Shown here: in pieces, positions 1-7,273 of the stretch
Position numbering within the stretch: position 1 is the first letter of the stretch
Layout of the letters: the number at the start of each line of letters is the position of its first letter
Notes under the pieces: model-generated
Told to the model about the DNA's origin: nothing
What the model saw: the letters and a program-made list of their open reading frames with translations, nothing else
The model's database searches: none
Translations under genes and position numbers: made by a program
Origin: Methylorubrum sp. B1-46
Lineage (GTDB): Bacteria > Pseudomonadota > Alphaproteobacteria > Rhizobiales > Beijerinckiaceae
Length of the DNA: 64,000 nucleotides
NCBI RefSeq assembly: GCF_021117295.1
Contig: NZ_CP088247.1
Span: 3,797,001 to 3,861,000, forward strand
Direction of reading: 5' to 3'

Positions 1-2
1 TG

Positions 3-125
3 GCCGAGCCCTGGTCGAATGGCCAGACCGAGGGGCAGATCACTCGCCTCAAGCTCGTGAAGCGACAGATGTTCGGTCGGGCCAAGCTCGATCTGCTCGA
101 AGCGCGGCTGATCGGCGTTGGGTGA
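3..125 (+). pseudogene. ISL3-family transposase, C-terminal fragment
   Basis: The first 40 codons of an open frame entering from the left edge end in TGA at 123-125. The peptide carries the run WSNGQTEG, then RLKLVKRQM and GRAKLDLL, the usual ending of ISL3-type DDE transposases (insertion sequence mobility). Only the tail is in the window, so it cannot be told whether the full gene is intact to the left. It marks the left edge of the accessory island that holds the minus-strand defence operon. The family call rests on recognised sequence only. Confidence 0.75.
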
Positions 126-140
126 CGCCGGCTGCATCAG

Positions 141-152
141 GAGTGCGCCAGA
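141..152 (+). repeat. 12-bp direct repeat, left copy (IS-end-like)
   Basis: GAGTGCGCCAGA lies 15 bp after the ISL3 transposase stop codon, where a right terminal inverted repeat would be expected. The same 12 bases occur in the same orientation at 14715-14726, directly after an IS66 transposase remnant. The two copies bracket the whole minus-strand operon. They may be ends of related insertion sequences, or chance. Confidence 0.4.
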
Positions 153-315
153 CCCCCTATTGGACGCCGATTGACACACCGAAGTCTGCGATACCGGGTC
201 TCCCCGCTCCGCAACCCTGTCGGCTGCCATCCAAACCTGGTCCCTGATCGGCATCTCCCGTCTCCTGCAGAGGCGAGGATCACAGAAGCTCGTAAACAAA
301 GCGCACTCGGGAAGC

Positions 316-350
316 GGAAAGCGGGAAGCGCTGTCCGCTTCCCGCTTTCC
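316..350 (-). terminator. Strong hairpin downstream of the defence operon
   Basis: A perfect 15-bp inverted repeat (316-330 and 336-350) with a 5-nt CTGTC loop lies just beyond the stop codon of the last operon gene at 370. On the minus strand the stem is followed within a few bases by a moderately T-rich stretch (TTTGTTT). It is well placed to end transcription of the eight-gene operon, although the T-tract is not continuous. Confidence 0.6.
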
Positions 351-369
351 GTCGCCGGCTTCCAGTCAA

Positions 370-2298
370 TCAGCTCGAAGGGTAGGAGTGAACGGCAACT
401 CCGATAGTTGATGCCGGAGGAAGACCCTTGCCGCATGACCGGCCGCGGCAGGCTTCAACTGGTGGCTCGGCCTTGATTTGCGTGAGGAGGCGGCCGCACC
501 GCGAGCACGGCAGGTAGAACTCCCGCTCCTTGTTCTGTCGGTCGCTGGAGGCCGTCGTCCGGTTGTCGAAGTGGCTGACGCGCCAAGCCGCCACGAGGTC
601 GCCCGGCACCAGGCGCCATAGGTCATCGTGGCGGAGACGCCCGCCGTCGTCGATAGCCACGTTCGTCCGCTGCGTCAGGTTCGTCTTCGTGGCGGATGCC
701 GGCGACGACCCCTTCGTACCCGTGGAGCCTGCCCCCTCTCCGCCGGCGAACCCGCCGCGGCCAGGAACCGGCAGGGCCAGGCCGAAGTCGATGTCGTGGA
801 ACTCCTCCCTCCGTTCGGCGCGGCGGCCGGTCGAGCGGAGTAGGACGCTGGCGACGTAGTCGTGGTCGATGCTCAGGTGGCACTCGATGCGTTCGAGTAG
901 GGGGTCCGCCTTAGCGTCGACCGGCACGCTCATGGAGCAGAGGAGCGACCGAGGGTCGGTGGGCGAGACCAGCCCGACCTTATCGGGCTTCGCGATCTCG
1001 ACGACCGCCACGCCCTCCCGGGGGTCCACGCAGTAGAGGCGCGTGTTGGGTACGGTCTTCGTCTCGTTCTCGACCGGGAGCTCGAAGCCGGCCTCGACGA
1101 GCCGGTGGTAGGAGCCGCGTCCGGAGCTGTCCGCCACGAGGATCTCAATGGGCTTCGACAGCCTGAGCCTGAGGCCGTCATGGGCGATCCACGCCGCGCC
1201 CTCGGCGATGATGCGGTCGCCGTTGTCGATGTCCGCCACCCGCCCGACGAACCGCTCGAAAAGCCCGTCGGCGATGGCCGGCATGTTCACCATGCCGCCC
1301 GTCGCGAGGCAGAGCTCGATGTCGCGGTTGGTAAGCCGGGCGCGGGCGAGGATGTCGTCGATCCGCTTGAGCCCGCGCGCCACGAGGTCCGAGCAAACCG
1401 AGTCCAGGTCGGCGCGTGTGATGGTCTCTACGAGGTTTTGGGCGGGGCCCGTCGTCCTCAGGTAGTTCCTGATGATGACGTCCTCCTCGTCGGCGCCTTG
1501 CGCCGAAAGGCCGATCTTCACGATCTCGCACTGATTGAGGAGCTTGGCGCCCATCCCGGGCTGTTCCATGCCGCGGATGTCATGAAGCCGGTGGGACGCG
1601 GCGTGACGGTCTCTCAGGAGGTTGGTCAGGCGGACGTCGAACTCGTCGCCCCCGATCTCGTTGTCGCCGTCGTTCTCGATCTGCATGATCGCACCGCCCT
1701 GAATGCGGCACAGCGTGAGGTCGAGGGTTCCGCCGCCCCAGTCGAAGACCAGGACCGAACGGCCCTCCAATTGGGCTATCTGGCGCTGGTAGTCGGGCCT
1801 CGACCGCAGGTACCCGTACAGCGCCGCCACGGGCTCGTGAACGAACTGCACGACCGAGATGCCGGCCGCCCGGGCGGCCTCCCGCAACGCCCGGCGCTGG
1901 GGGCCGCCGAAGTCCACCGGGATGGTCATCACGGCGCGCGTCAGGGCCACGCCCTCGGCGACCGAGCGCGCCTTCAGGGCGTCGGTCTTCACGTGCCGCA
2001 GCACCTCGGCGACGGCATCGACCGGATCGACCTCGCGCCCCTCGATGAAGATCGGCCCCTCGCGGCGAAGCTTCATCTTCGGCGACCGCAGGAAGCCGGG
2101 CGGCGCGCCGCCACCCGTGAGGTCGAGGTGCTGCTTGGCCTCCCGCCCCACCTTCACGGTGTCGCCCGTGTACCAGACGACCGACGGGTGGGGCCGTCCG
2201 CTCCCGAGGTCCACGAGGGGCAGGGAGCGGTCGCGCACGATGCGCGCCGCGAGGCTGTTGGTCGTGCCGAAGTCGATGCCGAACGTGACGATGCTCAA
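370..2298 (-). CDS. Hsp70/DnaK-like protein with C-terminal zinc ribbon
   Basis: This 642-residue protein has an Hsp70-type actin-fold ATPase domain. Phosphate-1 motif GIDFGTTNS is at residues 7-15, the EPVAALYGY helix near 155-163, phosphate-2 motif FDWGGGTLD at 185-193, and an adenosine-type GGMVNMPAI motif follows near 345. The C-terminal third does not look like a standard DnaK substrate-binding domain and has no EEVD tail. It instead ends in four cysteines (598, 601, 617, 622) spaced like a zinc ribbon. It is the last gene of the defence operon and overlaps the upstream coiled-coil gene by 4 bp, so the two are probably co-translated. Hsp70s fold or remodel proteins using ATP; here a role in assembling or disarming the defence complex, or sensing phage proteins, is inference. 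The call as Hsp70-like is firm; the job is unknown. Confidence 0.85.
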   Translation of the reverse strand: MSIVTFGIDFGTTNSLAARIVRDRSLPLVDLGSGRPHPSVVWYTGDTVKVGREAKQHLDLTGGGAPPGFLRSPKMKLRREGPIFIEGREVDPVDAVAEVLRHVKTDALKARSVAEGVALTRAVMTIPVDFGGPQRRALREAARAAGISVVQFVHEPVAALYGYLRSRPDYQRQIAQLEGRSVLVFDWGGGTLDLTLCRIQGGAIMQIENDGDNEIGGDEFDVRLTNLLRDRHAASHRLHDIRGMEQPGMGAKLLNQCEIVKIGLSAQGADEEDVIIRNYLRTTGPAQNLVETITRADLDSVCSDLVARGLKRIDDILARARLTNRDIELCLATGGMVNMPAIADGLFERFVGRVADIDNGDRIIAEGAAWIAHDGLRLRLSKPIEILVADSSGRGSYHRLVEAGFELPVENETKTVPNTRLYCVDPREGVAVVEIAKPDKVGLVSPTDPRSLLCSMSVPVDAKADPLLERIECHLSIDHDYVASVLLRSTGRRAERREEFHDIDFGLALPVPGRGGFAGGEGAGSTGTKGSSPASATKTNLTQRTNVAIDDGGRLRHDDLWRLVPGDLVAAWRVSHFDNRTTASSDRQNKEREFYLPCSRCGRLLTQIKAEPPVEACRGRSCGKGLPPASTIGVAVHSYPSS

Positions 2299-3314
2299 CC
2301 TTCGGTCTCCTTGATGGACGCCAGGACCGTTCGAATCCGTCGTACGGCGATCTTCGGCTGCGGCGGATCAATCTCCAGCGCGTCGATCGCGTCTCCGAGC
2401 AACGGAACCACCTTCTCCTGCAGCAGAGCCGCCTGGCGGGTCTTCACCTCCACCATGTCGTGTCCCCAGTGCTGCCTGCTGTCGTCCAATTCGGAGCGGG
2501 ACGCGGACACCTGCCCCTTGAGTTCGGCCACCTCGGCCTCAAGCTCCGCGATCCGCCGCTTCAGGTCTCCGGAATAGACCCTGGCCTGATCGAGCAATTC
2601 CTCGGCCTCCCCGCGCTGGAGCTTCTCCTGGTCCCGTTGGGAGATGGCTTCCCGCGTCGAGCGGCCCATGAGTTTGGAGATGGCGACGGCCCGCTCAATG
2701 TCCGCCACTCTGCCAGAGGAGAGCGCATGCCGGACGTGCCTTGTCACCGACGCCTCGCCTTCGGCGTAAGTGTCGCCGAGGATCTGCAGCGCTGTTCCGA
2801 GGTCGAGGTTCCTCTGCCGGACCATCCACGCCAAGCCGAGTTGCAGGATGACCGTCGCCGGTTGGCGAACCGCCGTATCCCCGGACCCGAGTTCGTTCGC
2901 GAGTTCACGGTGCAGTCGGCGTAGGGCCGTGTCGGCCTCGACGTTGTAGGGCTCCAGGACATTCGGTGCGCGAGCGCGGATCGCGGCCTGGACCGCCGGC
3001 CACAGCCAGTTGCTCACCTGCGCGGGAAGCTTGGGCTGCGTCGCGAGCCCGAGCATGCGTTTGTGGTCGCTGTCTCCCGCTCGCCGGAGGCGCTCGGCCT
3101 CGGCGATGTCGTCTTCCGAAAACCTCGACGCCTTAACCTCCGACACGGCCTTGATGAAGTCGCTCGGCCTGACTTCGGTGCCCCCGAAGTAGGTGCGGAG
3201 GAAGGGTTCGACCTTGACCTCTTTCGGCTTGCGCGCCTTCTTCGCCTCCGGCCGTGCCGGCTCCGCGGCCGGGGCCGCGGGTTCGGTCGCTTCTATCGGA
3301 ACGTCGTCTGTCAC
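2295..3314 (-). CDS. Coiled-coil protein of the defence operon
   Basis: This 339-residue soluble protein is not recognised by family. Residues 1-35 are Ala/Pro/Lys/Glu-rich and probably disordered. A central helical part follows, then a heptad-like coiled coil around 228-290 rich in Glu, Leu and Arg, and a short C-terminal helical segment. Its start codon overlaps the zinc-finger gene stop, and its stop overlaps the Hsp70 start (4 bp each), so it is sandwiched in a translationally coupled trio. A long coiled coil beside an Hsp70 recalls the GrpE nucleotide-exchange factor layout, but no GrpE signature is visible; that idea is speculation. A scaffold or Hsp70 partner is the most that can be said. 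Confidence 0.7.
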   Translation of the reverse strand: MTDDVPIEATEPAAPAAEPARPEAKKARKPKEVKVEPFLRTYFGGTEVRPSDFIKAVSEVKASRFSEDDIAEAERLRRAGDSDHKRMLGLATQPKLPAQVSNWLWPAVQAAIRARAPNVLEPYNVEADTALRRLHRELANELGSGDTAVRQPATVILQLGLAWMVRQRNLDLGTALQILGDTYAEGEASVTRHVRHALSSGRVADIERAVAISKLMGRSTREAISQRDQEKLQRGEAEELLDQARVYSGDLKRRIAELEAEVAELKGQVSASRSELDDSRQHWGHDMVEVKTRQAALLQEKVVPLLGDAIDALEIDPPQPKIAVRRIRTVLASIKETEG

Positions 3315-4459
3315 TTGGTCACCGTTTCAAGAGCGGGTTGCGCCCAGGCGTCGAAGGGGTGCACCGCGGCGATCTGCGAGAGGGGCTCCACGGCTTGGTC
3401 CGGGGCCTTGAGGCGCAGTGCGGTCAGGGCCCAAACCGCAAGTGCCTTCTGGCGGTCCGGGAGAACCAATGCACCGTCCCCGGCGACTTGGAGGCACTCG
3501 CTTCTCAACACGGGGCTCCAATGGTCCTTTCGCGACATCGCCTTTACCAGCCCCAGGAGCCGGTCGGTCCCGTGATCGAGCGGGCATGCCTTGAGCCGCG
3601 AGGCTGGCGCGTCTGGAACGACGATATGGGCAACCGCGGGACCACGAAGTAGCTCGGTCGCCGCGTCGAGCTCATCGTAGCCGGAAGCTACGGTACCGCT
3701 ACCGAACTCGTTCAAGGCGAACCGCATGACCGAGCACAGCAGGTGCGGGAGGGGGCGACGATGCACCCGCAGCTTCTGGAGCGCCGCCGTGAACGCCTCA
3801 GTGAAGCTATCGAGGGAGGACGAGACCCTCTGGCCATGGGGCTGCTCCTTGATCAGCACGCCTAGGACGTACTCCGCCATGCCCTCCGCGTAGTCCGATC
3901 CGGTCCCTTGGCATCGGGCATCCTGCCGGAAGCGGCGCGCCGTCTCGCGGGTCGGCACGCCCTTTGTCATGTGGTCCATGAAGGCGCGGTCGACTGCATC
4001 CAGGTCCCCAGGGGCGGCGACCCGGAAACGGACGTCGTAGGTCGTCGTGACGGGCTCCGCGCCGCGCAGCTTGCCGTTGCTCAGGCGTATGCGGGCGACC
4101 GACCTATCGAGCCTCGCCATGAGCGATCCGAAGGTCGACTGATCGACCGGCTCCGGAGGCATGCCGTCGACCGAGACGGCGGCGGCGGTGGCATTCGCAA
4201 GGATATAGTCGGAGGGCGCACGCCGTTCGCGAACGGTGAAGGTCAGTCCAGGCTCAATCCCCGAGACGAGCAGCGTCGGCCGGTCGACCGGGTGTGCCAC
4301 CGAAAGATGGTCCTGGAGATCGCGCGGCGAGATGGCGACATGGGTGCAGAAGGGGCAGCCATAGCTGCGGGGTAGCGGACCACGCGGGTCCGGGACCTTC
4401 TGCGTCGCGGACAGGAATGCCTCGCTCGCGTCCTCATGTACCCAGCCGAAAGTAGGCAT
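3311..4459 (-). CDS. C2H2 zinc-finger protein of the defence operon
   Basis: This 382-residue protein has one canonical C2H2 finger near the N terminus: Cys35 and Cys38, then His51 and His56 (C-x2-C-x12-H-x4-H). C2H2 fingers are uncommon in bacteria and usually bind nucleic acid or protein. The remainder (about 60-382) is mixed alpha/beta and not recognised. The gene lies 46 bp after the PLD-helicase gene and overlaps the coiled-coil gene by 4 bp. A DNA- or RNA-binding adaptor for the system is plausible but inferred. The start ATG at 4459 is the first in frame before the finger. Confidence 0.7.
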   Translation of the reverse strand: MPTFGWVHEDASEAFLSATQKVPDPRGPLPRSYGCPFCTHVAISPRDLQDHLSVAHPVDRPTLLVSGIEPGLTFTVRERRAPSDYILANATAAAVSVDGMPPEPVDQSTFGSLMARLDRSVARIRLSNGKLRGAEPVTTTYDVRFRVAAPGDLDAVDRAFMDHMTKGVPTRETARRFRQDARCQGTGSDYAEGMAEYVLGVLIKEQPHGQRVSSSLDSFTEAFTAALQKLRVHRRPLPHLLCSVMRFALNEFGSGTVASGYDELDAATELLRGPAVAHIVVPDAPASRLKACPLDHGTDRLLGLVKAMSRKDHWSPVLRSECLQVAGDGALVLPDRQKALAVWALTALRLKAPDQAVEPLSQIAAVHPFDAWAQPALETVTK

Positions 4460-4505
4460 CCCGAATCCAGCGCCCCTGTCGTTTGAAGCCTAGCAGCAGT
4501 TTCGG

Positions 4506-7253
4506 TCACCAACCCTTCCGCATGAACTCCTCTATATCGCGCGAGGAGAGGATGCGCTCCGTGCCCTCCCAATCGAGACCGACGTCATCCGCCACGTCGC
4601 GGAAGTAGCGCCGTTCGACCGGGGAACGGATGCGGTCCACCCGCTTCGGAAACAGCTTGACGGCCTCGCGGTCCTTCAGCACGGCGTCGACCCAGTCGTC
4701 CTCGAAGGAGTCGGGCAACTGGCCCAACACCTTGAATATGTCCTCGAACCGCTCCGATAGGGCGCCGTAGACCTCGTCCTCGTAGGTGCCGGCGTAGCGC
4801 AGGTTCGCGACGTGTATCCGGGGGCGCGGCTGCCCAATGCGCTGGATGCGGCCCTTTCGCTGCTCCAGGCGCGACGGGTTCCAGGGCAGGTCAACGTTCA
4901 CCTGCGAGCCCAGGCGCTGCAGGTTCAGCCCCTCGCAAGCCGCGTCGGTGGCTGCCACCAGCTTGATCGTCCCCTTCCGCACCTCCTCCTTGATGTCGTT
5001 ACGGTCGGTGCGGCGCCTCTCGCCGTTGTGCAGGACGAACGACCGACCGCCGCCTGCGTAGATGGCGACGGGCTGCTCCCGGAAGCGCGCTGCCAGGCCT
5101 TCGGCTACGAACTCGGCCGTATCGAAGAACTGGCTGAACGCGATCATGCCGTGGTCGGCGAGCCATCGGTTGTCGGCGAGGTAGCGGATGATGACTTCGA
5201 CTTTGGGGTCCATCCGGCCGCGGCCGAGGACCGCCTGGAGGTGCGCCTCCACCTCGCGGAGGGCCTCCGCTTCATCCGGCGTGAGCGGCATGCGCTCGCG
5301 CTCCTGGGCGTAGAGATCCTCGTCCCCGTCGTCGATGGCGGACCCGGTCGTCGCGCCCGCGAGCAGGGCCTGCGTCGTGTTCAGGCCGGCCGCGACCGAC
5401 GAGCCGATACGGCGCAGCAGGATGGTCTTCATGAACCCCGCGGCCGGCCGCGTGCGCGCATATAGCCCGCAGAAGCGCGTGGCGGCGTCGTACGCCTGGC
5501 GGAACGAGAGGCCCATCTCCAGGCCATCGCCGGAGAAGAGCTCTTCCGGCAGTCCGTCGCCTTCGCGTGGGTGTACGACGACGTCGATGCGGGGCAGGAG
5601 GCCGGCGTTCTCCAGCATTGAGCGAGAGCGGCGGATGACGCGACGGATGATCGGGTTGGTCTGCTCCACCAGCGTCGGGAACTCGCTCCGCAGCCTGCTC
5701 CTCTGGCCTTGCGAAAGGTCGTCGTAGCGGGGGCCGTCGATGCGGCTGTCAGCTAGGCGGTGAGCGGTGCGAACCACCTTGTAGAAGCCGGCCTCGTTCG
5801 TTGGCGGCAACGGGTTGCGCAGCAGCGCCCACTGGTCGGTCGGATCCTCCGGCCAGGGCTTCTCCCCGGTCAGGTAGTGTATGCTGCTATCCGACGACCA
5901 CGCGCGGCTGCCCTCCCTCCCGAGCACGTGGCTCGTGCCCTTGGCAAGCATCGCGATGAGGTCGTGCAGCTCCACCGCCTTGAGCTGGATCGGCGTTGCG
6001 GTGCCGATGATGACGTTGTCGGAGTTGGCGGCGAGCCGCTCCATGAAGTCGAGGAGGCGTTTGGCGCCGACCCGGGCGTCGTCCTTCCCGCTGCGGTCGG
6101 CCCTGGCCTTGTGCGCCTCGTCGAGGATCACGACACCGAAGCGGCTCTCCCGCAGGTGCCTGATCTCGCCGTCCTCGTCCCCGCTCACGATGAGCCCGGT
6201 CGAGACGATGCCGATGCGCATGGGGCAGCGCGCGACCGCGCCGGCGTCACCCTTCGGCGAAATGGCGAACTCCTTGCCGTCGAGCCACTGCTTCTTGGCC
6301 GAGGACCAGATGGCCGACGGCAGGCCGAGCATGTCCTCTAACTCGGTCTGCCACTGCCGCGTCAGGGTCGCCGGAGCCAGGATCAGGACGCCGCCGCCGG
6401 AGAGGAGCGATAGCACGAGCGCGGCGGCAGCCATCGAGAGGGTCTTGCCGAGGCCCACGTCGTCCGCGATCAGGAACCGCGCCTTGCCGTAAAGGGCATG
6501 GTCGTCGACGCAGGCCTGTACGAACCGCTTCTGCCAGGGGCGCAGGATCTGCCCGGTCTTGTAGATTGGTCGCTCGATGAGGGCCGCGGCGGGGTTGGAA
6601 AGGCCGCCCTCCTTCCGGGCCAGGTCGATGGAGGCGTATTCTAGGCGCTGCGACACCGCGCCGATGTGGCTGACGACCGCCTGCGGCAGGTCCACGCCTA
6701 AGTCCCAAAAGTACTCGAACTCCTCACGCACCCACTTGGTCGCCTCGGGGTCGTCGTCCTCCCAGAGGATCTCATAGGAGTGCAGGAGGCCGGTGGCGCT
6801 CTCGTTCATCGAGCCGACGAAAGCCGTCGAGCCCCCGTCGCGGAACTCCATGATTCCGGCCTTGCCGTGCACGAAGACGTTCGTCCCGTCCTTGGGCACT
6901 ACCTTCACCCGCATGCGCCCCGACGCGAGAAGGTCGTGCAGGATGCGGTAGCGGCCCTTCGCCAGGAGTTCCTCGATGCTGGACTGGCCGGCCATCCAGC
7001 CGGCGACCAGCGCGCGCGACAGTGCGTCCGAGCCCTCGCTCGCGGCCTTCGCGACCCGGACGTCGTTCGGGTCGAGCTCGGCGTTGCACACGACCCGGAT
7101 CTCGTCGACGCCCGAGAGTTCCTCGGACACGAGTTCGAGGAGCGACGACCGGAAGTAGCCGGCGATGCGCAGGTAGCGGCGCGAGCGCGAGAGGCGCTCG
7201 CCCAGGACATCGCGCAGGGACCCGCGACGGGAGGAGTGACGCTGCAGGGCCAC
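4506..7253 (-). CDS. PLD-like nuclease domain fused to SNF2 helicase
   Basis: A 915-residue two-part protein. Residues 1-165 form a phospholipase-D-like domain with a single HKD-type motif (His129, Lys131, then GSMN at 147-150); bacterial PLD domains of this kind are often nucleases. Residues about 235-830 are an SF2/SNF2 helicase: Walker A GLGKT at 267-271, a DEAH box, the TATP motif, and late motifs ending in QRKGRIQRIGQ. It would translocate on DNA using ATP and may cut it. The pairing of PLD and SNF2 helicase parallels the separate DrmC and DrmD components of DISARM and is typical of defence islands. It begins 20 bp after the methylase gene stop. The domain call is firm; nuclease activity is inferred because only one HKD motif is seen, so a dimer would be needed. 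Confidence 0.85.
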   Translation of the reverse strand: MALQRHSSRRGSLRDVLGERLSRSRRYLRIAGYFRSSLLELVSEELSGVDEIRVVCNAELDPNDVRVAKAASEGSDALSRALVAGWMAGQSSIEELLAKGRYRILHDLLASGRMRVKVVPKDGTNVFVHGKAGIMEFRDGGSTAFVGSMNESATGLLHSYEILWEDDDPEATKWVREEFEYFWDLGVDLPQAVVSHIGAVSQRLEYASIDLARKEGGLSNPAAALIERPIYKTGQILRPWQKRFVQACVDDHALYGKARFLIADDVGLGKTLSMAAAALVLSLLSGGGVLILAPATLTRQWQTELEDMLGLPSAIWSSAKKQWLDGKEFAISPKGDAGAVARCPMRIGIVSTGLIVSGDEDGEIRHLRESRFGVVILDEAHKARADRSGKDDARVGAKRLLDFMERLAANSDNVIIGTATPIQLKAVELHDLIAMLAKGTSHVLGREGSRAWSSDSSIHYLTGEKPWPEDPTDQWALLRNPLPPTNEAGFYKVVRTAHRLADSRIDGPRYDDLSQGQRSRLRSEFPTLVEQTNPIIRRVIRRSRSMLENAGLLPRIDVVVHPREGDGLPEELFSGDGLEMGLSFRQAYDAATRFCGLYARTRPAAGFMKTILLRRIGSSVAAGLNTTQALLAGATTGSAIDDGDEDLYAQERERMPLTPDEAEALREVEAHLQAVLGRGRMDPKVEVIIRYLADNRWLADHGMIAFSQFFDTAEFVAEGLAARFREQPVAIYAGGGRSFVLHNGERRRTDRNDIKEEVRKGTIKLVAATDAACEGLNLQRLGSQVNVDLPWNPSRLEQRKGRIQRIGQPRPRIHVANLRYAGTYEDEVYGALSERFEDIFKVLGQLPDSFEDDWVDAVLKDREAVKLFPKRVDRIRSPVERRYFRDVADDVGLDWEGTERILSSRDIEEFMRKGW

Positions 7254-7273
7254 CGGTTCGCTCCTGTGCGCGC

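Noticed and set aside
1105..2577. Long plus-strand open frame of 490 codons opposite the Hsp70 gene
   Set aside because: It is the antisense shadow of a high-GC gene; the minus-strand frame has complete Hsp70 motifs.
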